Assembly: GCA_024760545.1 (NCBI GenBank)
Contig: CP060501.1
Span: 806,001 to 870,000 of the forward strand
Source: Nitrospira sp.
GTDB taxonomy: Bacteria; Nitrospirota; Nitrospiria; Nitrospirales; Nitrospiraceae
DNA: 64,000 nt
Direction of reading: 5' to 3'
Each line of letters begins with the position of its first letter. The first letter of the stretch is position 1. Below are positions 26,613 to 34,723 of this stretch, piece by piece. The notes under the pieces are model-generated. The model did no database searches. It saw only the letters and a program-made list of their open reading frames with translations, and was not told the origin of the DNA. A program made the position numbers and the translations under genes.

Positions 26613-27125
26613 TTAGCCTTGCTGATGAATGAGTACGTTGACGTGAGACGCGACGAACGATTGCCCGTCGGCGGTATACAGCTCCCGACCCGGCAAGACG
26701 GGTGTGCCGGCCGAAAGAGCTTGATCGACCACACCGCGAATGCCTTCGATGAGCACGACATTCTGTTTGATTTCGTCACGGACGGTTTTGGCTACCGTCA
26801 TGTAGCTTCGGTAGCCCTCCCGCAAGTCGTCCGACGCGGCGCTTCGTACCTGGTCGATAAGGTCCTGGATCGATACCCCCTCCGGCAAACCGTGATGTAA
26901 CGACAGTTCTCGAACAAGTTGCTGCCGTTCGTCGGCAAGAGACTGCAGCGACTCCAGAATCGCCAGCCGGCGGCAATTGATGGGGTGAAATTCGGTGATG
27001 GCCATCGTCCGGATGGCGGCTCGTTCTGTGTGAATCGTCTCAAGCAGCTGCAGGCAGGTCGCTTTTTCCTGGTCCAACAAGCGGCAGAGCTGGGTGATCG
27101 CCGGCGAGAACGTAGACGCGGGCAT
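26613..27125 (-). CDS. flgN: FlgN-like export chaperone for FlgK/FlgL
   Basis: 170 residues, mostly helical and rich in L, R, Q and E; small acidic-basic cytoplasmic protein of the right length for FlgN (138-170). Conserved-looking features are the leucine-rich N-terminal helix (LLDQEKATCLQLLETIHTERAAI), EFHPINCRRLAILESLQSLADERQQLVREL and C-terminal helix. FlgN keeps FlgK and FlgL soluble and delivers them to FlhA/FliI. Position immediately before flgK, as in many genomes, supports the call; sequence similarity is modest by eye. Confidence 0.8.
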   Translation of the reverse strand: MPASTFSPAITQLCRLLDQEKATCLQLLETIHTERAAIRTMAITEFHPINCRRLAILESLQSLADERQQLVRELSLHHGLPEGVSIQDLIDQVRSAASDDLREGYRSYMTVAKTVRDEIKQNVVLIEGIRGVVDQALSAGTPVLPGRELYTADGQSFVASHVNVLIHQQG

Positions 27126-27219
27126 ACAGACTCCTTGTGATCATAGGCGTGCGCTGTGTTCCGCCATCTGTCTCTTTGGACCGAGAGCAGAGTGTGTTCA
27201 GACTCTGGAACGGCGGATG

Positions 27220-27525
27220 CTAGAGCACGGCGTCGGTCAGCACCTGCTTGATGAGCGCGTCTCCAACCGCACGTCCGGAGACATCATACGTGCCGCTATC
27301 AAGAGAGCGTTTGATTCGCTCCACATGTTCCGTCCGCCCAGGGTCAGGTTGATTGGCCAGTTCTCGAATCCGTTGAAGCTCCTTTGCCTGTGCGGAAATC
27401 TGAACTTGATCCTTACCCGCTTGGGTCGGGACAGCCGTTTGTCGAGCACCAGATTTGTCCGCCTCATGAACCCCAAGCAATAGCTTTGCAAGATGATCGA
27501 CTTTGCCATGATCTGATATCTGCAT
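27220..27525 (-). CDS. flgM: FlgM, anti-sigma-28 factor
   Basis: 101 residues. N-terminal MQISDHGKVDHLAKLLL, central QVQISAQAKELQRIRELANQPD and C-terminal VERIKRSLDSGTYDVSGRAVGDALIKQVLTDAVL form the FlgM pattern (DxVxLS..A..., then a helix that holds FliA). FlgM binds FliA until the hook-basal body is done and it is exported. The ATG at 27525 has AAGGAG upstream; the upstream in-frame start at 27549 is weaker. A sigma-28-like promoter precedes it, consistent with feedback on FliA. It starts the flgM-flgN-flgK-flgL transcript. Confidence 0.88.
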   Translation of the reverse strand: MQISDHGKVDHLAKLLLGVHEADKSGARQTAVPTQAGKDQVQISAQAKELQRIRELANQPDPGRTEHVERIKRSLDSGTYDVSGRAVGDALIKQVLTDAVL

Positions 27526-27602
27526 ATCGCCGCTCCTTCCCCCGCTCACTTCTCCCAGCTACCATCCCCCTAGAATTGTGGACTTTACCCCGGTCGTGCC
27601 TC

Positions 27603-27630
27603 TTATCGGTTTCTACCCAGAAAAACTTGA
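27603..27630 (-). promoter_or_regulatory. Sigma-28 (FliA)-like promoter for flgM-N-K-L
   Basis: Minus strand: -35 TCAAGTTT, 12-base spacer, -10 ACCGATAA. The promoter straddles the 3' end and stop of flgJ (stop at 27613). The start would be near 27595, leaving a 70-base leader before flgM. Confidence 0.7.
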
Positions 27631-27999
27631 GTGCCCCATTGGAGCTGATGAGAAATACTTATCCGTATATTCCTGGACCATCTTGGCAATGCCGATCCCT
27701 CCGGCTTCTGCCGCCCGTTTCCCGATCTCTTCATCATAAAATGAGTGGAAGTAGGCCCCTTGCTTATTCGAAATGGTCCCCTCAGGAACCGTTTCCCGCA
27801 TCACCTTCAGTAAGTACGAGATAAAATAGGCCTCAAACTGCTGTCCGGCTTTGACCAGCTGCCGGCGTGCTTCAGCGGGGTTTTGCACCTTTTGCGCATT
27901 CACCTGAGGGTCGAGCTGACCGGAGGGGAGAGTGAAACCCGGATCGACATATAATGGTGAAGATGCTACAGAATGACTGCCTAATGACTCATTATACAT
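27613..27999 (-). CDS. flgJ: FlgJ, rod-binding domain only
   Basis: 128 residues. It holds the Rod-binding domain (VKAGQQFEAYFISYLLKVMRETVP, YFHSFYDEEIGKRAAEAGGIGIAKMVQEY) and lacks the C-terminal muramidase of enteric FlgJ, so another enzyme must open the peptidoglycan for rod passage. FlgJ caps the growing rod in the periplasm. The ATG at 27999 lies in an AT-rich stretch with no ribosome site; a TTGAAA/TATATA pair sits just upstream. It is 20 bases after flgI. Confidence 0.9.
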   Translation of the reverse strand: MYNESLGSHSVASSPLYVDPGFTLPSGQLDPQVNAQKVQNPAEARRQLVKAGQQFEAYFISYLLKVMRETVPEGTISNKQGAYFHSFYDEEIGKRAAEAGGIGIAKMVQEYTDKYFSSAPMGHSSFSG

Positions 28000-28003
28000 T
28001 ATA

Positions 28004-28033
28004 TATATAAATCACTTATCTATATTATTTCAA
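28004..28033 (-). promoter_or_regulatory. Possible sigma-70-like promoter at the flgI-flgJ junction
   Basis: Minus strand TTGAAA (28028-28033) and TATATA (28004-28009) with 18 bases between, in an AT-rich island of about 45 bases. A start would fall on or next to the flgJ ATG, so transcripts could be leaderless. The pattern could also be chance in AT-rich DNA. Confidence 0.3.
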
Positions 28034-29177
28034 GATTAGCTTGAAGTGCACCAGCCGACCTAAGCGCCGATAGAATGGCCACAAGATCGCGAGGTGTCAC
28101 CCCCACAGAGTTGAGGGCCCGGACAACCTCCCCCAAAGTCACTGTTTCATCGACAACCATCAGACGCGACTCCTGTTCCTTGATTTCAGTCTGCACATCC
28201 GGCGTGACGGTCGTTTGCCCCGCGGTCGAACCGATAAGCGGCGCCGGCGGCTGGGAGACATTCAAGGTGTTCTTGACCGAGATGGTGAGATTGCCGTGAG
28301 AGATCGCACACGTTGAAATCCGTACATGCTCACCCAACACGACCGTTCCGGTCCGCTCGTTGACGACGACTTTCGCGACGGCATCGACGGCCACATCCAG
28401 GCCCTCGATTGAGGCAATGTATTCGACGACGCGACCGTGGAACTCTGTTGGAATCGTCGCCTTGACATATCCGGCATTGACGGCTGACGCGCTTCCTTTC
28501 CCGAAGGCGCTCTCGATAGCTTCGGAAGTTCTGATGGCGGTGGTAAAGTCGGGCTGCCGCAACAGGACGGAAACTGTCTCCCACGAATCGATGTTGACGG
28601 GCAGCTCCTTCTCAATGATGGCTCCCCCGGGAACCACACCGGCCGCTTGATGATTCTTCGTGACCGTGGCTCCACCTGCGCCGCCGGTCCCTCCGAGAAA
28701 CCCGCCGATTGAAACCGGTCCCTGCGCCACCGCAAACACTTGCTGGTTTGCAGCTTTTAACGGCGTCAGCAACAGCGTGCCGCCTTGCAGACTTTTGGCA
28801 TTCGCCATCGACGACACCACGGCATCCAGTGTCATACCCGGCTTGGAGAACGGAGGAAGCTTGGCGGTCACCATGACCGAGGCGATGTTTCTGGTGAGCA
28901 ACTGAATGGGGTCGATGACCAGATTGACGCCCATCTTGTTCAACATGGACATCATCGCCTGAATCGTAAACTGTCCGCCGATGACCCGATCGCCGGTACT
29001 ATCCAGCCCGACCACCAGCCCATAGCCGATCAACTGGTTTTCGCGCACGCCTTCGATCGCGCCGATATCCTTGATTCTCACTGCATCGGCGTTTGAAGGA
29101 GAGAACAGATAGCCTGTCAGGACCAGTAAACATAATAGCGAGTGAGTCCGTGAGCGCATGCGTCGAGTATCCTTCAT
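28020..29177 (-). CDS. flgI: FlgI, flagellar P-ring protein
   Basis: 385 residues with a Sec signal peptide (SLLCLLVLTGYLFSPSNADA, cleavage before VRIKDI), then the P-ring sequence: VRIKDIGAIEGVRENQLIGYGLVVGLDSTGDR, PPFSKPGMTLDAVVSSMANAKSLQGGTLLLTPLKAA. FlgI forms the ring around the rod in the peptidoglycan layer. The ATG at 29177 is two bases after the small orf's stop; an alternative at 29159 has AAGGA upstream and would be a shorter n-region. It has the standard length and ends DLVAILSALRSAGALQANLEII. Confidence 0.95.
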   Translation of the reverse strand: MKDTRRMRSRTHSLLCLLVLTGYLFSPSNADAVRIKDIGAIEGVRENQLIGYGLVVGLDSTGDRVIGGQFTIQAMMSMLNKMGVNLVIDPIQLLTRNIASVMVTAKLPPFSKPGMTLDAVVSSMANAKSLQGGTLLLTPLKAANQQVFAVAQGPVSIGGFLGGTGGAGGATVTKNHQAAGVVPGGAIIEKELPVNIDSWETVSVLLRQPDFTTAIRTSEAIESAFGKGSASAVNAGYVKATIPTEFHGRVVEYIASIEGLDVAVDAVAKVVVNERTGTVVLGEHVRISTCAISHGNLTISVKNTLNVSQPPAPLIGSTAGQTTVTPDVQTEIKEQESRLMVVDETVTLGEVVRALNSVGVTPRDLVAILSALRSAGALQANLEII

Positions 29178-29179
29178 GG

Positions 29180-29446
29180 TTATGAACGTCTTGAAGCCAG
29201 AGCAAGCGCCTTCCGGCCGAGTATGACCCGCGCCAGCCAACCTTGCGCAGAAGCCGTTCCTCTCATGGAGTCACGATCGGCTTCATCCGCCACCTGAAAT
29301 TGTTTCAGACTCACGGTGGGAGGAGGATCAAAATCAGCTCGTCGGACCACCCCGCTCTGCACCATCATTTCGAGAGTCTGGAGATTCAACGCCAGCTTCT
29401 TGCGAACTGCCCTCAGAATCGGCCTTCGTCTCACCGGAGCCTGCAT
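29180..29446 (-). CDS. Small hypothetical protein between flgH and flgI
   Basis: 88 residues from the ATG at 29446, which has GGAGGGG seven bases upstream, among the strongest ribosome sites in the region. The product is basic at both ends (QAPVRRRPILRAVRKKLALN and ILGRKALALASRRS), with a helical middle and no signal peptide. It fits exactly between flgH (14-base gap) and flgI (two-base gap), so it is translated as part of the operon. I do not recognise the family. It may be a cytoplasmic accessory to LP-ring or rod formation; a fortuitous ORF is possible but the packing argues against it. Confidence 0.6.
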   Translation of the reverse strand: MQAPVRRRPILRAVRKKLALNLQTLEMMVQSGVVRRADFDPPPTVSLKQFQVADEADRDSMRGTASAQGWLARVILGRKALALASRRS

Positions 29447-29460
29447 AGAATATCCCCTCC

Positions 29461-30192
29461 TCAGAATGGATAGACCCAATCAAGAATTCGAACAAACCAT
29501 CCGGGTCGCTGCACATCGTCCAGGACGCCGAGACCGGAATATTCGATTCTGGCATCGGCGATGGCGGAGGACAGCACGGTATTTTTCGTATCCACGTCCA
29601 CGCGACGCACAATCCCACCGATGCTCATGAGCTGTTTCTCACTGTTCACGCTGACCTCGCGGCGGCCTTCGATACGAAGGTCTCCGTTCGGAAGCACTTC
29701 GGTGACGATCACGGAGATGGTACCGGTCAGAGTTCCTTCCCGGCTGGTGGCGCCTTTTCCGCCGAATTTATTCGCGGCGCTGGCGTCGATCCCCATTCCA
29801 CGACGTGTTTCATCGCTGAACCGGATTCCCGGTATTCCGATGTACCCCATCGCGCTGCCGACAAGACTGTTTTTAATTGTCGACTCACGTTGAGCCGCCG
29901 TGTCAGCGGACTTGGATCCTTTGTGGTTTTCCACAATTTTAACGGTAAGGATATCGCCCATACGCATGGCGCGGAGATCCTCATAGAGATAGGCCCGCCC
30001 GTTTTCCTCCTGCCACAGCGAACCCACTGTCTTCGGTGGAGGCAATGGGGTCAGGGCGATCTTGCTTGAGACACTGGGCGGACTGGAACATCCCTGCAGC
30101 AGAAGCGCGGCGACTATACAGACGCAGCCGACTGCCGTTCCGAGGCGCGGTCTAACGTCGATTCCTTTCTCGCTGATGACATCCATCGACAT
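29461..30192 (-). CDS. flgH: FlgH, flagellar L-ring lipoprotein
   Basis: 243 residues. A lipoprotein signal ends LLLQGCSS (cysteine 35), so it is anchored in the outer membrane. FlgH motifs follow: GSLWQEENGRAYLYEDLRAMRMGDILTVKIVE, TLTGTISVIVTEVLPNGDLRIEGRREVSVNSEKQ, VRRVDVDTKNTVLSS. It makes the L-ring bushing. Five bases separate it from flgA. Possible alternative ATG at 30186 would remove two residues. Confidence 0.95.
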   Translation of the reverse strand: MSMDVISEKGIDVRPRLGTAVGCVCIVAALLLQGCSSPPSVSSKIALTPLPPPKTVGSLWQEENGRAYLYEDLRAMRMGDILTVKIVENHKGSKSADTAAQRESTIKNSLVGSAMGYIGIPGIRFSDETRRGMGIDASAANKFGGKGATSREGTLTGTISVIVTEVLPNGDLRIEGRREVSVNSEKQLMSIGGIVRRVDVDTKNTVLSSAIADARIEYSGLGVLDDVQRPGWFVRILDWVYPF

Positions 30193-30196
30193 CCCG

Positions 30197-30997
30197 TTAG
30201 AACTCCACTTGAACGATACTGGGAGCGACGACCGTGGCTCTCAGCTCACGACCAGAATCCAGATTGGCAACCATGATGCTCTGCCCCACCTGCCCGCTCG
30301 ACTTGGTAATGCCATACGCCCGGATCGACAGGCCTCCCCGTTGCGCTTGGATGAGGACTCGATCCCCTTTCTTCACAACCAAAGGGAGCTTGACGAATGC
30401 GGAACGCAGTGGGGCATCGGGAGGAAGGGGTCTGGTCGCGCTCCTCCCTATGACTTCACTTTGATCCGTCACGAACGGATGATTCACCTGGTACACACGA
30501 GTTCGGGCGGTTTTGAGATCACCGGCTTCGATCACTTCGTCTGTTCTGAGGAAACGGCCGGGAACGACCGCATCGATCATCGCCGTCACATCGGCAAGAA
30601 CTTGGACGGTTTTCCGCAGCTTGCTGTTCGTCACCGCTTCCACCTGGAATATGCGTCGCCCCGGAATTTCCTCAGCCGACCCTGGAATGACGCGCAGTTC
30701 CACCAGGCTACCGGAGACTTGAATCGGATCTGAAGGTTCCAACACCGACACAGAGACCGTCTTAATCTTGTGGGCCCATTCGTCCTCCAAGTATTTCTGA
30801 ACCACCTGCTTCATCTGCTCGGGAGTCACCTCACTGCCGGCGACACGGCCCGCCGCCGGTTCAATCTGTTGATGAACCGAGCCTCTGTTTTGAGGAGCGA
30901 CCGGGCGGGCATCGCCACTGGATGCCCCTGTGGCCGCCGAAACGGCCTCCAAGAGTCCGGTCGACATGAGCAGGATCAGGCTCAGGATTCTAAACAT
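30197..30997 (-). CDS. flgA: FlgA, P-ring assembly chaperone
   Basis: 266 residues with a Sec signal (FRILSLILLMSTGLLEAVSA), then the SAF domain typical of FlgA (PGRFLRTDEVIEAGDLKTARTRVYQVNHPFV) and the ChapFlgA part (VVKKGDRVLIQAQRGGLSIRAYGITKSSGQVGQSIMVANLDSGRELRATVV). FlgA is periplasmic and chaperones FlgI. The ATG at 30997 has AAGGAG upstream. It overlaps nothing and sits between flgG and flgH, a common order. Confidence 0.92.
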   Translation of the reverse strand: MFRILSLILLMSTGLLEAVSAATGASSGDARPVAPQNRGSVHQQIEPAAGRVAGSEVTPEQMKQVVQKYLEDEWAHKIKTVSVSVLEPSDPIQVSGSLVELRVIPGSAEEIPGRRIFQVEAVTNSKLRKTVQVLADVTAMIDAVVPGRFLRTDEVIEAGDLKTARTRVYQVNHPFVTDQSEVIGRSATRPLPPDAPLRSAFVKLPLVVKKGDRVLIQAQRGGLSIRAYGITKSSGQVGQSIMVANLDSGRELRATVVAPSIVQVEF

Positions 30998-31007
30998 GGA
31001 CTGCTCC

Positions 31008-31799
31008 TTATCGTCGGAGATTGTTCGCAATGGCCATCATTTCATCGGAGGCCTGAATCGTCTTGGAATTGATCTCGTAACTTCGCTGGGCGATGATCAT
31101 GTTGACCATTTCTTCAGCGAGGTTGACGTTCGAACTCTCCAAGAATCCCTGCTGGATCGTGCCGAACCCGGTGGTGAAACCGCCGGTCCCCTGTGTCGGA
31201 GGTCCCGAAGCGAAGCTGTCGATAAAGAGATTGTTCCCCATCGCGACTAAGCCCGAAGGATTGTCAAACCTGGTGAGCTGAATTTGCCCTACTTGCGAGG
31301 CCTGCGTAACGCCGGGAAGCAGAACTGAGACGGTTCCGTCCTGGCCGATATCCACCTTGAGCGCGCCGGAAGGAATCGTAATGACGGGATTCAGAAGGTC
31401 GCCGTCTCCGGTCACCACGTTACCCACGTTGTCACGCTTGAAGGACCCGTTTCTCGTGTACATGATCGTCCCGTCCGGGCGGGATACTTGAAAAAACCCC
31501 GGCCCATCGATCGCCAGGTCCAGTTCGTTGTTTGTTTGACGCATATTGCCCTGCAGCCATTCTTTCGCCACCGTTGTCGGACGCACACCGGCGCCGACCT
31601 GGATGCCGACCGGAAAGACGCCGACGTTGGAGGCATTCGTGCCCGGGAGCCGTTGGATCTGATACAGCAGGTCCGCGAATTCAGCGCGACTGCGCTTGAA
31701 CGAGTTCGTATTGACGTTCGCGAGGTTGTGCGCGACGGTGTCGACATTGATCTGTTGAGCCGTCATTCCGGTCGCTGCTGTCCACATGGCTCGAATCAT
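31008..31799 (-). CDS. flgG: FlgG, distal rod protein
   Basis: 263 residues, length and ends as in FlgG: MIRAMWTAATGMTAQQINVDTVAHNLANVNTNSFKRSRAEFADLLYQ and ESSNVNLAEEMVNMIIAQRSYEINSKTIQASDEMMAIANNLRR. It forms the distal rod. Ribosome site GAGGAGGA just before the ATG at 31799. It follows flgF after 81 bases holding an inverted repeat. Confidence 0.96.
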   Translation of the reverse strand: MIRAMWTAATGMTAQQINVDTVAHNLANVNTNSFKRSRAEFADLLYQIQRLPGTNASNVGVFPVGIQVGAGVRPTTVAKEWLQGNMRQTNNELDLAIDGPGFFQVSRPDGTIMYTRNGSFKRDNVGNVVTGDGDLLNPVITIPSGALKVDIGQDGTVSVLLPGVTQASQVGQIQLTRFDNPSGLVAMGNNLFIDSFASGPPTQGTGGFTTGFGTIQQGFLESSNVNLAEEMVNMIIAQRSYEINSKTIQASDEMMAIANNLRR

Positions 31800-31825
31800 G
31801 GAAATCCTCCTCGTCTCTCGTCATT

Positions 31826-31863
31826 CGTGAAGCGTATCTCGTCCCGATTTCGGACGCTTCACG
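31826..31863. repeat. Inverted repeat between flgF and flgG
   Basis: CGTGAAGCG at 31826-31834 and CGCTTCACG at 31855-31863 form a perfect nine-base stem with a 20-base loop. The same core CGTGAAGCGTATC recurs inverted at 40651-40663 between fliP and fliQ, so this may be part of a small interspersed family. Confidence 0.5.
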
Positions 31864-31880
31864 AGATATGATTCACGGCG

Positions 31881-32651
31881 CTACAACACTCGACCCACAT
31901 CTTGAATCGCGATCTCGGCCATTCGATCGAGCGACTGAATCAGTTTTTGCGTTGACTCATAGGTGCGCATGCCCTGAATCATCTTCACCATCTCGCCGAT
32001 TGCATTGACGTTGGATTCTTCGATGTGCCCGACCTGAATTTGCGGATGTTTGTTGATACTCCCCTTCTCCGAAAAGAAGAGACCTTCCGAGGACTTCTGC
32101 GGCATGTCATTCTCGGCAAATTCCATAATCTTGATCGTCGCCACAGGTTTGTCCTCGACCTTAATGTCCCCCTGTGTCGTAATCTCGAGCTTCCCCGGAG
32201 GAACCTTAATCTCGCCTTTCGTTCCCATAATCGGATAGCCCAGACCGTTCACCAACCGACGTTCACGGTCGAGCGACAGCATGCCATTGCGTGAGTACCG
32301 AGCCCCTTGCGGTGTGTCCACCTCAAAAAACCCACGGCCTTGAATCGCGACGTCCAGGGGATTGCCGGTGAGCCGGATCCGGCCCGCCTCGAATGTGGTC
32401 TTGATTTGGTGCGGTGCCACAAATGCCCGTTCAGACGGGCCAGAGGGCCTGGCCATGATCTGCTGCGCCAACCCCATGTTCAGACCGCTCGATGGCGCCA
32501 CCGCATGGTACCGGGGAAAGATTGCCTTGAAGGCTTGCTCGTCCTGCTTGAAACCAGCCGTATTCACATTCGCCATGTTATTGGCAAATACTTGCATCCG
32601 CCGCTCGTGGGCCAGCGCTCCGGACAAGATAGGATAGATTCCACGGTTCAT
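31881..32651 (-). CDS. flgF: FlgF, proximal rod protein
   Basis: 256 residues. MNRGIYPILSGALAHERRMQVFANNMANVNTAGFKQDEQAF at the N-terminus and ESNVNAIGEMVKMIQGMRTYESTQKLIQSLDRMAEIAIQDVGRV at the C-terminus are the rod D0 helices, and FlgF/FlgG-type core DVAIQGRGFFEVDTPQGARYSRNGMLSL is intact. ATG at 32651 has AAAAGGAG upstream; an in-frame start at 32690 would be longer by 13 residues and lacks a site. It begins the flgF-G-A-H-orf-I-J operon after a sigma-54-type promoter. Confidence 0.93.
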   Translation of the reverse strand: MNRGIYPILSGALAHERRMQVFANNMANVNTAGFKQDEQAFKAIFPRYHAVAPSSGLNMGLAQQIMARPSGPSERAFVAPHQIKTTFEAGRIRLTGNPLDVAIQGRGFFEVDTPQGARYSRNGMLSLDRERRLVNGLGYPIMGTKGEIKVPPGKLEITTQGDIKVEDKPVATIKIMEFAENDMPQKSSEGLFFSEKGSINKHPQIQVGHIEESNVNAIGEMVKMIQGMRTYESTQKLIQSLDRMAEIAIQDVGRVL

Positions 32652-32684
32652 GCTTCCGACTCCTTTTGATGTCCCACAGAGTGA

Positions 32685-32702
32685 CAGCAACCCTTATGCC
32701 AG
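32685..32702 (-). promoter_or_regulatory. Sigma-54 (-24/-12) promoter for flgF operon
   Basis: Minus strand CTGGCATAAGGGTTGCTG has GG and GC exactly ten bases apart. The start would be near 32675, 24 bases before flgF. It matches the fliL and flgB promoters closely. Confidence 0.72.
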
Positions 32703-33063
32703 GATCGTCCGCCCAATAGTTGTGTCCCGTCGTATTCGAAATCAGCCAAATGCAGGGAAAACCTGACGGCCGACAAGGTGGACCTGAATGGGAATCAAGC
32801 GCACAGGCGATCCCGAGAGGGCGGATTCTACCCATCGAGGTGAAAATTCTTCCTAGCAGCGATAGTGGGAAACTCTCCAGCGTCGTTCTCGTCGCTCCCA
32901 GGAGTTCCTTGGCGAATGGTGGATGAGAAGGGCGGTGCGTACGGCCGAAGACTGAAGGGTGAAGGTCTGCGTCGGGAAACAGCAGCGACGATCGTGGATG
33001 ATCGCCAGCGGTATTCGAGCAGAACTGAAGGGCGAGCGGGCTCGCCCCCACCGGTCGGCACGA
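32703..33063. other. Intergenic region between fliA and flgF
   Basis: About 360 bases without a credible gene: frames on both strands lack ribosome sites and recognisable families. It contains the fliA-side hairpin at 33030-33047; the rest may hold activator sites for the flgF sigma-54 promoter. Confidence 0.4.
33030..33047 (-). terminator. Likely terminator after fliA
   Basis: Perfect seven-base stem GGGCGAG/CTCGCCC with four-base loop, then TTCAGTTCT on the minus strand; 17 bases after the fliA stop. The T-run is weak, so it may act partly. Confidence 0.5.
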
Positions 33064-33810
33064 TCAACTGACCGCTTGTAGATGCGCTTTGAGTCGGATG
33101 ATCGCCTTCGTATGAATTTGACACACTCTCGACTCGGTCACCTTCATGAGCTCCCCGATCTCTTTCATCGTGAGCTCTTCATAGTAGTACAGCGTGAGGA
33201 CAAGACGTTCTTTTTCCGGTAAGGCTTGGATGGCCCCGGTGATCAATTCACGTTCGCGCTCGTTGACCAACGACGACAAGGGATCAGGCGTATGCGTGTC
33301 GGCCAACATCTTCACCACTTTATGCCCGTCCGGTTCTTGGAGACTCAAATCGTCCACGCTGATCATCACCGCGCCTCTGGCCCGCGTAATGAACTCGTCA
33401 AGTTCCTCTAAGGACATCTTCAGTTCCGTCGCCACTTCGTCATCATGCGGCGGTCGGCCGAATCGGCTCATGAGCGTCACATGCGCCTTTTGGAGCAGAC
33501 CGATTCGTTCGTGGACCGATCGTGGAACCCAATCCATCGAACGGATTTCATCGAGCATGGCCCCGCGAATACGGAACTCCGCGTAGGTCTTGAACTTCGC
33601 TTCCCGGGTGGGATCATACTTGTCCATGGCATCCATGAGTCCAATGGTGCCGACCGAGATCAAGTCCTCCGCATCCAAGTAAGCTGGAAGGCGGAAGGCC
33701 AGCCGATGCGCCATCGCGCGAATCACGTGGGCAAACTCTTTGATGAGTTCCTCACGTCTCGTTCCCTGCGAAAAGGATTTCCGCTCGTGTGACAATGCTG
33801 TTTTGCTCAT
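33064..33810 (-). CDS. fliA: FliA, sigma-28 factor
   Basis: 248 residues with the sigma-70 regions in order: region 2 (DAEDLISVGTIGLMDAMDKYDPTREAKFKTYAEFRIRGAMLDEIRSMDWVPRSV), region 3 (KAHVTLMSRFGRPPHDDEVATELKMS) and region 4 (LPEKERLVLTLYYYEELTMKEIGELMKVTESRVCQIHTKAIIRLKAHL). FliA drives late flagellar genes and is held by FlgM. It is the last gene of the fliL operon, 24 bases after flhG. Confidence 0.97.
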   Translation of the reverse strand: MSKTALSHERKSFSQGTRREELIKEFAHVIRAMAHRLAFRLPAYLDAEDLISVGTIGLMDAMDKYDPTREAKFKTYAEFRIRGAMLDEIRSMDWVPRSVHERIGLLQKAHVTLMSRFGRPPHDDEVATELKMSLEELDEFITRARGAVMISVDDLSLQEPDGHKVVKMLADTHTPDPLSSLVNERERELITGAIQALPEKERLVLTLYYYEELTMKEIGELMKVTESRVCQIHTKAIIRLKAHLQAVS

Positions 33811-33834
33811 GATTGTTCCACGTATGACCTGTTC

Positions 33835-34704
33835 TCAGTTGCCGGCGTGTATGGCTGATCGTTGCCAGATGAGCTGCACGGAACTTTTCGGAAGACCGGG
33901 TTTGGGCCATTGGACTATCTGTTGAGCGATCTTCCTGAAGGCTTGGGAAGCCGGTGCATCAGGGAATGCTTCGAAGACCGCTTTCTGCTGCATGACTGCC
34001 ATATGCACATAATCGTCATAGGGAATAGACCCGACGAATTCGATGGCCACATGAAGAAAACGGTCCACCGCCACGTCGAGCTTGCCGAACACCTCGGAGG
34101 CTTCACGGGGACTCTTGGCTTGATTGACCAGAACTTTAAAGCGGCGCTCTCGATATTGACGTGCCAACACTTTGATCAGCGCGTAAGCATCCGTGAGCGA
34201 CGTCGGCTCCGGCGATACGATGACCATCGTCTCATCCGCCGAGGATGCGAAAAACGTCACGGTCGGGGAGATGCCGGCGCCGGTGTCGATCAACAGCACG
34301 TCCATTTCACCGGCCAACTGTGCCAGCTGCTCTTGGATCACCACCTGTTGGGATTCCGTCAAGGCCGTAAGCTGCGGGACCCCGGAACTTGCCGGCAGCA
34401 CATGGATGCCCGCCGGACCTTTAAGCACGATCTCGTCGAGCGTATGCGTGCCCGCCAGTACGTTTTCAATCGTGTACTGCGGGACGAGCCCAAGAAGGAC
34501 ATCGAGATTGCCTAAGCCCAGGTCGGCATCCAGAATCAGCACCCGTTTTCCTGCTTTTGTGAGCGCAATGGCTAGATTCGCCACCACATTGGTCTTCCCG
34601 ACTCCTCCTTTGCCGCTGGAGACGGCAATGACCTGAGTGGACGACTCACCTGCCGGACGGGCTTCATCCGGCATGAGGACGGACTGTTTCGTTCTGGGCT
34701 GCAT
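33835..34704 (-). CDS. flhG: FlhG (FleN/YlxH), MinD-like ATPase
   Basis: 289 residues. Deviant Walker A SSGKGGVGKTN with both lysines, DADLGLGNLDVLLG and DTGAGIS. FlhG counts flagella by working with FlhF and the FliA/FleQ regulators. ATG at 34704 has GGAGGT six bases upstream and is preferred over an ATG at 34731, which would overlap flhF. No DQAxxLR motif, the FlhF-activating motif, is evident in the N-terminal 30 residues, so the FlhF interaction may differ. Confidence 0.9.
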   Translation of the reverse strand: MQPRTKQSVLMPDEARPAGESSTQVIAVSSGKGGVGKTNVVANLAIALTKAGKRVLILDADLGLGNLDVLLGLVPQYTIENVLAGTHTLDEIVLKGPAGIHVLPASSGVPQLTALTESQQVVIQEQLAQLAGEMDVLLIDTGAGISPTVTFFASSADETMVIVSPEPTSLTDAYALIKVLARQYRERRFKVLVNQAKSPREASEVFGKLDVAVDRFLHVAIEFVGSIPYDDYVHMAVMQQKAVFEAFPDAPASQAFRKIAQQIVQWPKPGLPKSSVQLIWQRSAIHAGN

Positions 34705-34723
34705 ATCGCGACCTCCAAGCAAG

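Noticed and set aside
32578-33051. Minus-strand frame of 157 codons between fliA and flgF
   Set aside because: It spans the sigma-54 promoter and flgF start, has no ribosome site or recognisable motif.
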